Source of the DNA: Antarcticimicrobium sp.
Lineage (GTDB): Bacteria > Pseudomonadota > Alphaproteobacteria > Rhodobacterales > Rhodobacteraceae
Assembly (NCBI RefSeq): GCF_029212575.1
Contig: NZ_JARGPK010000056.1
Span: forward strand, 205,677 to 269,676
Direction: 5' to 3'
Length of the DNA stretch: 64,000 nucleotides
Made by a program: the position numbers and the translations under genes. How positions within the stretch are numbered: position 1 is the stretch's first letter; each line of letters opens with the position of its first letter. The notes beneath the pieces are model-generated. The model was not told the origin of the DNA. It did not search any database and saw only the letters and a list, made by a program, of their open reading frames with translations. This document shows positions 8,925 through 19,348 of this stretch, one piece after another.

Positions 8925-10583
8925 TCATGACGGGTCGCGCCAGCGGTTCACGATGGGATAGCGCCGGTCAAGCCAGAACGCCCGGTTGGTCAGCCGCGCG
9001 CCAGGGGCGGACTGGAAGCGTTTGTATTCGCTGATGTAGAGCAGATGCTCGACCTTTTTCGCGGTGGCCCTGTCAAAGCCGGCAGAGACGCAATCGGCGA
9101 TCGAGCCGTCGCGGTCGACCAGGATATCGAGGATCGCGTCCAGCTCGTCATACTCGGGCAGGCTGTTGCTGTCCTTCTGGTCCGGGCGCAGCTCGGCACT
9201 TGGCGGTTTGGTGATGATCCGCTGCGGGATCACCTCGCCGGCCGGGGCCTTCATCCAGTCGCGGTGGGTCTCGTTGCGCCAGCGGCAGGTCTCGAACACG
9301 CGGGTCTTGTACAGATCCTTGATCGGATTGTACCCCCCGGCCATGTCGCCGTAGATGGTGGCATAGCCGACCGCGACCTCGGACTTGTTGCCGGTGGTCA
9401 GCAGCATCTCGCCGAACTTGTTGGACATCGCCATCAGAAGCAGCCCGCGCAGGCGCGACTGGATGTTTTCCTCGGTCAGGTCCGCGTCGCGCCCCTCGAA
9501 CAGCGGCGCCAACGTGTTGGTGATCGCTGCGCGCCCTTCGGAAATCGGCACATAGTCGTAATGGCAGCCCAGCGCCATGGCGACCGCCTCGGCGTCCTCC
9601 AGGCTCTCGCGGCTGGTGTATTCCGAGGGCAGCATCACGCAGCGCACGTTCTCGGGGCCCAGCGCATCGGCGGCGATGGCGGCGACGATGGCCGAATCGA
9701 TGCCCCCCGATAGGCCGAGCAGGACCTTGGAGAATCCGGTCTTGGCCATGTAATCGCGCAGCGCGATCACCATCACCTGGTAATCCTGTTCCCATTCCGA
9801 GGCATGGACATGCTCCTCGCCCGGCAGGATGCGCCAGCCCTCGGGCGTGCGGTGCAGGTCCACATGGGTCACCGCCTCGTCAAACTGCGGCATCTGGAAG
9901 GCCAACTCGCCACCCGGGTTGAGGCCGAAGCTGGCGCCGTCGAACACCTGGTCGTCCTGCCCGCCCACCATGTTGAGATAGATTACCGGCAGGCCGGTAT
10001 CGACCACGCGGGCGACCATGTGATTGAGCCGCGTATCATGCTTGCCGCGATAGTAAGGCGAACCGTTCGGCACGATCAGGAACTCGGCCCCGGTCTCGAC
10101 CAGGGTCTCGGAAACCTCCTCGTGCCAGGCATCCTCGCATATAGGGCTGCCGATCCGGGTGTTGCCGACCGAATAGGGCCCGCCGAGCGGACCGGAGTCA
10201 AAGATGCGCACCTCGTCGAACACCATCTCGTTCGGCAGGTTGTGCTTGAGAACGGTGCTGGCGATCTTGCCGCCCTTGAGGATGAAATAGGCGTTGAACA
10301 GCTGCGTCCCCTCGATCCAGGGGCCACCGACGGCCAGCGCCGGGCCGTCGGCGCAGTCCGCCGCCAACCTGCGCACCGCCTCGATCGCCGCCGATTGAAA
10401 GGCCGGCTTCAGCAGCAGGTCCTGCGGGTTGTAGCCGACGATGAACATCTCGGGCAGCGCAACCAGGTCGGCGCCGGCATCGCGCCCCTGCGCCCAGGCG
10501 TCGCGCGCCTTGGCCGCGTTGCCCTCCAGGTCGCCCATGACGGGATTCAGCTGCGCCAGCGTCACGCGGAAACGGTCGGTCAT
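8925..10583 (-). CDS. nadE: Glutamine-dependent NAD+ synthetase
   Basis: N-terminal nitrilase domain (LPEMFIVGY..., CEDAWHE) plus LGLSGGIDSAIVAAIAADALG PP-loop. Confidence 0.95.
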   Translation of the reverse strand: MTDRFRVTLAQLNPVMGDLEGNAAKARDAWAQGRDAGADLVALPEMFIVGYNPQDLLLKPAFQSAAIEAVRRLAADCADGPALAVGGPWIEGTQLFNAYFILKGGKIASTVLKHNLPNEMVFDEVRIFDSGPLGGPYSVGNTRIGSPICEDAWHEEVSETLVETGAEFLIVPNGSPYYRGKHDTRLNHMVARVVDTGLPVIYLNMVGGQDDQVFDGASFGLNPGGELAFQMPQFDEAVTHVDLHRTPEGWRILPGEEHVHASEWEQDYQVMVIALRDYMAKTGFSKVLLGLSGGIDSAIVAAIAADALGPENVRCVMLPSEYTSRESLEDAEAVAMALGCHYDYVPISEGRAAITNTLAPLFEGRDADLTEENIQSRLRGLLLMAMSNKFGEMLLTTGNKSEVAVGYATIYGDMAGGYNPIKDLYKTRVFETCRWRNETHRDWMKAPAGEVIPQRIITKPPSAELRPDQKDSNSLPEYDELDAILDILVDRDGSIADCVSAGFDRATAKKVEHLLYISEYKRFQSAPGARLTNRAFWLDRRYPIVNRWRDPS

Positions 10584-10749
10584 CCTGCCCTCGGTCCAAG
10601 TGCTGTTTGAAGCCGTTTACCAGATCGGGTGCCGAGGGAAAGCCATGAGGCGCAAAAGACGTTGCTTGAACCCGCACCCTCGCCTAGTTTCTAATGGCTT
10701 TGCGGGGCGCAGCGGCGCGTTGCGGCACGAGGGGGCGGCAGGACATCTT

Positions 10750-12153
10750 ATGAAACATCTTGGCTCGATATTTGCGCTGGCATCCGGTCTGGCGCTGACG
10801 GCACCGATGCCGGCGTCGGCGCAGGACTCTCAGGTTCTGACCACCGAGGACGACATCGGCGGCGTCTACGAGGGCACCTTTCGCGGCGGGCTACAGCACG
10901 GCACCGGCACCTATCGGCTGCCGAACGGCTACGAATACTCCGGCGACTGGGTCGATGGCGAGATCCGCGGCCAGGGCGTGGCGCGGTTCCCCAACGGTTC
11001 GGTCTACGAGGGCGAGTTCGCCAAGGGCAAGCCGAACGGGCTGGGCAAGATCACCTTTTCCGACGGCGGCACCTATGAGGGCGACTGGGTCGACGGGGTG
11101 ATCAATGGCCAGGGCGTGGCCACCTATGCCAATGGCGTGCGCTACGAGGGCGGGTTCCAGAACGCCCAGCACAACGGTTTCGGCGTGATGACCAGCCCCG
11201 GCGGCTACGAATACCGGGGCGACTGGGTCGATGGCGAGAAACAGGGAAAGGGCGTGATCACCTATCCCGACGGCGCCATCTATGACGGCGCGATCGTCGC
11301 CGGCCAGCGCCACGGCGAGGGCAAGCTGACCATGCCGGACGGGCTGACCTATGTCGGCACCTGGGCCGACGGGCAGATCAGTGGCACCGGCACGCTGACC
11401 CAGCCCAATGGCGACGTCTATACGGGCGATCTGGTCGCCGGGCGGCGCGAGGGCACGGGCAAGGTGACCTATGCCAACGGCGATGCCTACGAGGGCGCCT
11501 TCGCCGACGACCGCCGCCACGGACAAGGCACCTTCACCGGCGCCGACGGCTATCTCTATACCGGCTCCTGGGTTGCCGGGCAGATCGAGGGCGAGGGTCG
11601 CGTGACCTATCCCGACGGCTCGGTCTACGAGGGGCAGTTCCGCGCCGACCTGGCCGATGGAGAGGGCAAGATCACCTATCCCGACGGCTCGACCTACGAG
11701 GGCGCCTGGACCGCCGGGGTGATCGACGGCGAGGGCACCGCCACCTATGCCAACGGGATCGTCTACAAGGGGGCGTTCAAGAACGCCAAAAACCACGGCT
11801 TCGGCGTAATGACCTATGCCGACGGCTACCGCTACGAGGGCGAATGGCAGGACGGCCAGCGCCACGGCCAGGGCACCGCGACCTATGCCGACGGCTCGGT
11901 CTATACCGGCCAGTTCGTCGACGGTCAGCGCGATGGTACGGGCGAGATCGTGATGGCCGACGGGTTCCGCTACAAGGGCACATGGGCCGAGGGCGAGATC
12001 AGCGGCCAGGGTATGGCCACCTATGCCAACGGCGATATCTACGAGGGCACCTTCAAGAACGGCAAGCGGCAGGGCCAGGGCACCATGCGCTATGCCACCG
12101 GGCAGGAGGCCAGCGGTAAGTGGGAGAACGGGGCGCTGAAAACCGACGGGTGA
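10750..12153 (+). CDS. Secreted MORN-repeat protein (~18-19 repeats)
   Basis: Signal peptide MKHLGSIFALASGLALTAPMPASAQ; tandem 23-aa YEGxFxxGxxHGxGxxTYxxG units. Confidence 0.93.
   Translation: MKHLGSIFALASGLALTAPMPASAQDSQVLTTEDDIGGVYEGTFRGGLQHGTGTYRLPNGYEYSGDWVDGEIRGQGVARFPNGSVYEGEFAKGKPNGLGKITFSDGGTYEGDWVDGVINGQGVATYANGVRYEGGFQNAQHNGFGVMTSPGGYEYRGDWVDGEKQGKGVITYPDGAIYDGAIVAGQRHGEGKLTMPDGLTYVGTWADGQISGTGTLTQPNGDVYTGDLVAGRREGTGKVTYANGDAYEGAFADDRRHGQGTFTGADGYLYTGSWVAGQIEGEGRVTYPDGSVYEGQFRADLADGEGKITYPDGSTYEGAWTAGVIDGEGTATYANGIVYKGAFKNAKNHGFGVMTYADGYRYEGEWQDGQRHGQGTATYADGSVYTGQFVDGQRDGTGEIVMADGFRYKGTWAEGEISGQGMATYANGDIYEGTFKNGKRQGQGTMRYATGQEASGKWENGALKTDG
10861..12102 (+). repeat. 69-bp (23-aa) MORN tandem array, 18 units, organised as two 621-bp blocks (10861-11481 and 11482-12102)
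   Basis: Repeat i resembles repeat i+9 for all nine pairs; aligned by eye. Confidence 0.85.
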
Positions 12154-12219
12154 GGTTTGGCGCGCGCCCGAGGCACAAGCAGGGACGCTGGGGGGCTCCA
12201 ATGCAGCCTTATGAACAAC

Positions 12220-12246
12220 GTCCGCAATGCGGACAAAGCGAGCTTT
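12220..12246. repeat. Two adjacent small inverted repeats (GTCCGCA-A-TGCGGAC and AAAGC-GA-GCTTT) at the 3' end of the methyltransferase gene
   Basis: Both are perfect inverted repeats by inspection. Confidence 0.6.
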
Positions 12247-12247
12247 G

Positions 12248-13075
12248 CTACGCCACCCGCGACGCCGTGTAGAAAATTACACGGGCAGGCACCTTAATAC
12301 TGTCCTCGGCGGCAAAGGCGCCATAACCGTCGATCATGCTTGCCTCGATGATCTCCAGTAGGGCGTTTTCGGCTTCCGGCTCGCCAAACTTGGAGATTGC
12401 CCCTCGAAATGGACCTATTGCGAGCATCATCGCGGTGATGTCTGCCGCGGCACCAATCGGCGTTAGGTGAGTGTCGACTTCCTCCGCTGACACATTTTGA
12501 AAGCCGGACTCAGACAATAGGTTCGTCACCATTTCGATATTGGCGAACGCCAACGGACCGGGCGCTGACGGGTCGGGCTTGGGCATCTCAGGCAGAGCCT
12601 TCGCTAAAGCGCGCCCAGGAACCGAGAACCAAGGATTGTGCTGTGGGCCTGCCCACGTGACAAACACCATCCGACCACCTGCCGAAAGTGCTTTGCAGAT
12701 GTTTGCGAAGGCTGTTTTCGGATCCTCAAAAAACATGGTTCCAAAAAGAGATACGACAGCGTCGCAGTCGGCGCCGGAAAAATCATAGTGCTGCGCATCA
12801 CCCTGAACCGGCTTTACGTGAACCCGGTCGCTAGCACGTTCCGTCAAGTGAGAAATAAAGGCCTCGGCAATATCGAATGCGATCACGCTTCCATCGGGAC
12901 CAACTTGATCCGCGGCATCAAGTGAGAGAGCGCCGGAGCCGCAACCGATGTCAAGAACCCTCTCGCCAACCTTAAGTGCCGCACGGCCAAGCAAACCGTC
13001 CTTTATGGGACTATGCGCCGCTTCGATGGGGTCTTCGTGTTCGATCCACGGATGCGCAAGAGCGTTCCAGTCCAT
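12248..13075 (-). CDS. Class I SAM-dependent methyltransferase
   Basis: VLDIGCGSGALSLDAADQVGPDGSVIAFDIAEAFI motif I/II. Confidence 0.87.
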   Translation of the reverse strand: MDWNALAHPWIEHEDPIEAAHSPIKDGLLGRAALKVGERVLDIGCGSGALSLDAADQVGPDGSVIAFDIAEAFISHLTERASDRVHVKPVQGDAQHYDFSGADCDAVVSLFGTMFFEDPKTAFANICKALSAGGRMVFVTWAGPQHNPWFSVPGRALAKALPEMPKPDPSAPGPLAFANIEMVTNLLSESGFQNVSAEEVDTHLTPIGAAADITAMMLAIGPFRGAISKFGEPEAENALLEIIEASMIDGYGAFAAEDSIKVPARVIFYTASRVA

Positions 13076-13284
13076 CTAGGCTGCTCCCCACATATGACGG
13101 ATAATGCAGACTGCTGGGTAGCTTGCCGAAAAGCAATCTTTACATTCCAGTCCGCTCTGGGCTCAAAGCTGACCATGACTGAAAGGGAGCGGTTGCAAAG
13201 CGGAGCAGCTCCCGGCACGCGCGCAACGCGGCATGCCGGAATTCGCTTTTCCGCCACCTTGCACCGCCGCAAGCGGGCTCGGCC

Positions 13285-14565
13285 TCAGCCCTTGCCCTCC
13301 TTCAGCTTGGTGAGCTTCATGAACCGCATGATGAACTTCTCGTAGAACGGCTCGCTCACGCCGCGGCGCACCTTGCGCATGAAGTACCACTCGAAGGCCA
13401 GCTTGGCCCAGTGCACCCAGCGCCCCTTGGCGGCCCAGTTGACGTTGCGCGGCGGGTTCTGCGGCATCGCAAGGAAGGCCGCGCCGCCATCGCCGAAGTC
13501 GGCCAGGCAAAGCGCGTTCCAGGTCGCCACCTCGCGCGGCGCCTCGCCCTTCATGACCAACGGGATGTTGTGGGCCGTGGCGGTGACCATGGATTCGATC
13601 ATGAAGCCGGTCTTGGGCACGCCGGTGGGCACCGGGGTGGGCTCCTTCGGCGCGATGGCGATGCAGACGCCGATACCGAAGATATTGGGATAGGCCGGGT
13701 TGCGCTGATACTCGTCGACGATGACGAATCCGCGCGGGTTGACCAGCCCCTCAATCCCCATCAGCGCCGGGATGCCGCGGAACGCGGGCAGCAGCATCGA
13801 ATAGGCAAAGGGGATCTCATGCGTCTTCTTCGGGTTGCCGTCCTCGTCATGCTCCACGACATGGACCTTGTCGGCCTCGAACTTCTCGGTCTTGGCATTG
13901 GTGACCCAACGGATCGACCGCTCACGCATGATGCTTTCCAGCATGCCCTTGGTATCGCCCACCCCGCCCAGGCCGAGATGGCCGATATAGGGTTCCGGCG
14001 TGACGAAGGTCATCGGCACCTTGTCGCGGATCTTGCGGCGGCGCAGATCGGTGTCGATGGTCATGGCGTATTCATAGGCTGGCCCGAAACACGACGCCCC
14101 CTGCACCGCGCCCACCACGATTGGGCCGGGGTTGGCGCAGAACGCATCCCACTTGTCGCCAGAGGCCGCCGCATGTTCGATATGGCAGACAGAATGGGTG
14201 TGCTTATCGGGGCCAAAGCCCTCGATCTCGTCAAAGGCGAGGTCGGGTCCGGTGGCGATCACCAGGTAGTCGTAGCTGACCTCGCGGCCGCTTTCGAGGT
14301 GGATGACATTCGCCTTCGGATCCAGCTTGACCGCCGCATCGCAGATGAAGTCGATCTTCCGCCGCGCCATCACCGGGGCGAGGTCGATGGTGATCTCGTC
14401 CTGCTTGCGCCAGCCGACCCCGGCCCATGGATTGGACGGTGTGAACTGGAAGTAGGGCTTGTTCGAGATCACGGTGATCTTGTCATCCCGGCCCAGCGTT
14501 TCCTTGAGCTCATAGGCCTGGATCGTGCCGCCCAAACCGGCCCCCAGAACAACCACATGCGCCAT
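13285..14565 (-). CDS. sqr: FAD/NAD(P)-dependent oxidoreductase, sulfide:quinone oxidoreductase-like
   Basis: MAHVVVLGAGLGGTIQAYELKETLG..., YLVIATGPDLAFDEIEGFGP, VTPEPYIGHLGLGGVGDTK typical of SQR. Confidence 0.8.
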   Translation of the reverse strand: MAHVVVLGAGLGGTIQAYELKETLGRDDKITVISNKPYFQFTPSNPWAGVGWRKQDEITIDLAPVMARRKIDFICDAAVKLDPKANVIHLESGREVSYDYLVIATGPDLAFDEIEGFGPDKHTHSVCHIEHAAASGDKWDAFCANPGPIVVGAVQGASCFGPAYEYAMTIDTDLRRRKIRDKVPMTFVTPEPYIGHLGLGGVGDTKGMLESIMRERSIRWVTNAKTEKFEADKVHVVEHDEDGNPKKTHEIPFAYSMLLPAFRGIPALMGIEGLVNPRGFVIVDEYQRNPAYPNIFGIGVCIAIAPKEPTPVPTGVPKTGFMIESMVTATAHNIPLVMKGEAPREVATWNALCLADFGDGGAAFLAMPQNPPRNVNWAAKGRWVHWAKLAFEWYFMRKVRRGVSEPFYEKFIMRFMKLTKLKEGKG

Positions 14566-14882
14566 ATCTGTCTTTCCTCCTGAATGGTGGCCCCGGCTCC
14601 CCCTCCCGGGCCGTCATGCAGCGCCGCGCAGGGCAGCGCGCACCTTCCCGCGATGGCCGCGCAGGTCACAGTCGGCGCAACCAAGCCGGGAAAGATATCG
14701 GTCACATTAACATATTCAAAAATCGATAGATCTGACATGGATCAAATTGCACGCATTGGCACACAAGGCAGAATCGGCACTGTGCCCGCGTTGCCACCCT
14801 CCCCACGCCCCGAGCGAGAATTAGGGGTTCGCCCATCATTTTGGGTTTTCTTTCGCCAAGGTCCGGGTATAGATTGCGCCTC

Positions 14883-14966
14883 ATGACCAGCCAGGCACAT
14901 ATCCCGACCGCCCCCGCGTTCCGCGGTGCGTCGCTGCGTGGCCTACTGATCCTAATCCGCCTCTGA
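14883..14966 (+). CDS. Candidate leucine/isoleucine-rich leader peptide MTSQAHIPTAPAFRGASLRGLLILIRL upstream of leuA
   Basis: Short ORF not in the supplied track; ends CTA CTG ATC CTA ATC CGC CTC TGA; TATAGAT -10-like element immediately upstream. Confidence 0.75.
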   Translation: MTSQAHIPTAPAFRGASLRGLLILIRL

Positions 14967-14995
14967 GCGTGCCAATCGGCGCGCCCGCTCAGAGG
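14960..14995 (+). promoter_or_regulatory. Perfect 10-bp hairpin overlapping the leader peptide stop codon (candidate attenuator element)
   Basis: CCTCTGAGCG (14960-14969) / CGCTCAGAGG (14986-14995), 16-nt loop. Confidence 0.75.
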
Positions 14996-15044
14996 AGGAT
15001 GCCTGCGCGCCATAGGCTTTAGGACAGACAAGAAAGATACCGAC

Positions 15045-16619
<1,575 letters not shown>

Positions 16620-16621
16620 TC

Positions 16622-16664
16622 CCGCCGGCCCTGGCGCAGGCAGCGCCCGTGCCGGGGCCGGCGG
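16622..16664 (+). terminator. GC-rich hairpin just after leuA (no clear T tract)
   Basis: CCGCCGGCCC / GGGCCGGCGG perfect 10-bp arms. Confidence 0.45.
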
Positions 16665-16736
16665 TCGCAGGCGGAAAGGCGCTGTAGCGTCCGAAATCCG
16701 CCCTTTCACCCATGCGTGCGGAGGCCTATAAGGCTG

Positions 16737-16767
16737 TGGTCCACCCCCCTCGGGGAGTCGTGGACCA
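16737..16767. promoter_or_regulatory. Inverted repeat TGGTCCAC-N15-GTGGACCA in the mreB upstream region
   Basis: Perfect 8-bp arms with CCCC/GGGG inside the loop; lies just downstream of a TATAAG -10-like element. Confidence 0.55.
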
Positions 16768-16797
16768 ATGCGCAGTACTCTACAGGATCGCACATAA

Positions 16798-17844
<1,047 letters not shown>

Positions 17845-17901
17845 GGCGCGCACCCTTTTGCAGGCCGGCCGTCCGGTACGGCCGCGGCATGTGACGGAAG
17901 G

Positions 17902-18816
17902 ATGCCATTGGCCAAGGACCGCTCACAGCGCGACGACTACACGACCCCCCTGCGCCGCCTGGTGCTCGGGATCATCGTGCTGTGCCTGCTGGGCATCTTC
18001 CTGGTCTGGCGCATCGACAGCCCGCGGGTCGAACGATTCCGCGCCCAGGTGGTCGACCGGGTAATCCCCTCGATGGACTGGGCCATGGCCCCGGTCACCG
18101 GCACGATCAACCTGTTCCGCGATTTCCAGAGCTACCGGCGACTGGCCGACCAGAACCGCGAGCTGCGCCGCGAACTGCGCCAGATGAAGGCCTGGAAAGA
18201 GGCGGCGCTGCAGCTCGAGCAGGAAAACGCGCGCCTTCTCGACCTCAACAACGTGCGGCTCGACCCGCGCCTGACCTATATCACCGGCGTGGTCCTGGCC
18301 GACAGCGGGTCGCCGTTCCGGCAATCCGTGCTGCTCAATGTCGGGGCCCGGGACGGCATCCGCGACGGCTGGGCGGCGATGGACGGAATCGGTCTGGTCG
18401 GGCGGATCTCGGGCACCGGCGGGAACACCGCGCGGGTCATCCTGCTGACCGACGCCTCCAGCTCGGTGCCCGCAATCATCCAGCCCTCGGGCCAGACCGC
18501 GCTGATCACCGGCAACAACTCCGCCGCGCCGGTCGTCGATTTCCTCGAGAACCCGGATCTGGTCCGCCCCGGCGACCGGGTCATCACCACCGGGGACGGC
18601 GGCGTGTTTCCGGCGGGCCTGCTGATCGGCCAGGTCGCCGCGGATCCGTCCGGGCGACTGCGGGTGCGGCTGGCCGCCGATTACGAGCGGCTGGAGTTCC
18701 TGCGCGTTCTGCGCCATCACGGCGCCGAAACCGTGACCGACCCTGGAAAACTGGTTCAGCCCGCTGCCGGGCCAGCGAAATCCGCCGGGACTGCGGGGGC
18801 CGCCGGAGATGGCTAA
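17902..18816 (+). CDS. mreC: Rod shape-determining protein MreC
   Basis: N-terminal TM helix, coiled-coil (QNRELRRELRQMKAWKEAALQLEQENARL), MreC beta domain; between mreB and mreD. Confidence 0.93.
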   Translation: MPLAKDRSQRDDYTTPLRRLVLGIIVLCLLGIFLVWRIDSPRVERFRAQVVDRVIPSMDWAMAPVTGTINLFRDFQSYRRLADQNRELRRELRQMKAWKEAALQLEQENARLLDLNNVRLDPRLTYITGVVLADSGSPFRQSVLLNVGARDGIRDGWAAMDGIGLVGRISGTGGNTARVILLTDASSSVPAIIQPSGQTALITGNNSAAPVVDFLENPDLVRPGDRVITTGDGGVFPAGLLIGQVAADPSGRLRVRLAADYERLEFLRVLRHHGAETVTDPGKLVQPAAGPAKSAGTAGAAGDG

Positions 18817-19348
18817 CCTGTCGCCCTCCCGCCTCTGGATGATGCGCGCCGGTTTTCTCGGGCTGTCGCTCCTGATCATGTTCTTTCACCTGATCCCGCT
18901 CGACACCGTGCCCCGGCGCTGGGCCCCGCCGGACCTCTTGATCGCCTTCGCCTTCGCCTGGAGCCTGCGGCGCCCCGACTATGCCCCGGCGCCGAGCATC
19001 GCGGCGGTCATGCTGATGGCCGATCTGCTGTTCCAACGCCCGCCGGGGCTGATGGCGCTGCTGGTGGTGCTGGGCAGCGAATATCTCAAGACCCGTGCCA
19101 GCGGGTTGCGCGGGGCCAGTTTCGCCGGCGAATGGCTGGCGGTTTGCCTGTCGCTGCTGGCAATCGCCGTTCTCAACCGGCTGACGCTGGGCCTTCTCGC
19201 GGTCGAGCAGGCGCAGCTCAGCCTCAGCCTGATCCAGATGGCGATGACCATGATTGCCTATCCTTTCGTTGTGTTCGTCACCCAATCCCTGATGGGCGTG
19301 CGCAAGCCCGCGCCCAGCGACACCGACGCGATGGGAGGCTGGGCATGA
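18809..19348 (+). CDS. mreD: Rod shape-determining protein MreD
   Basis: Small polytopic protein, overlapping mreC and preceding mrdA. Confidence 0.88.
   Translation: MANLSPSRLWMMRAGFLGLSLLIMFFHLIPLDTVPRRWAPPDLLIAFAFAWSLRRPDYAPAPSIAAVMLMADLLFQRPPGLMALLVVLGSEYLKTRASGLRGASFAGEWLAVCLSLLAIAVLNRLTLGLLAVEQAQLSLSLIQMAMTMIAYPFVVFVTQSLMGVRKPAPSDTDAMGGWA

Noticed and set aside
10861-12102. 69-bp tandem repeats as a CRISPR or satellite array
   Set aside because: Repeats stay in frame, diverge at the DNA level and encode MORN motifs; coding repeat.
10891-12201. 436-aa minus ORF with repetitive sequence opposite the MORN gene
   Set aside because: Its periodicity is the reverse-complement of MORN repeats in a different frame; no independent support.
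14999-15022. ATG CCT GCG CGC CAT AGG CTT TAG mini-ORF after AGGAGG in the leuA leader
   Set aside because: Spacing between SD-like AGGAGG and ATG is too short for initiation; the sequence is better explained as a hairpin arm.
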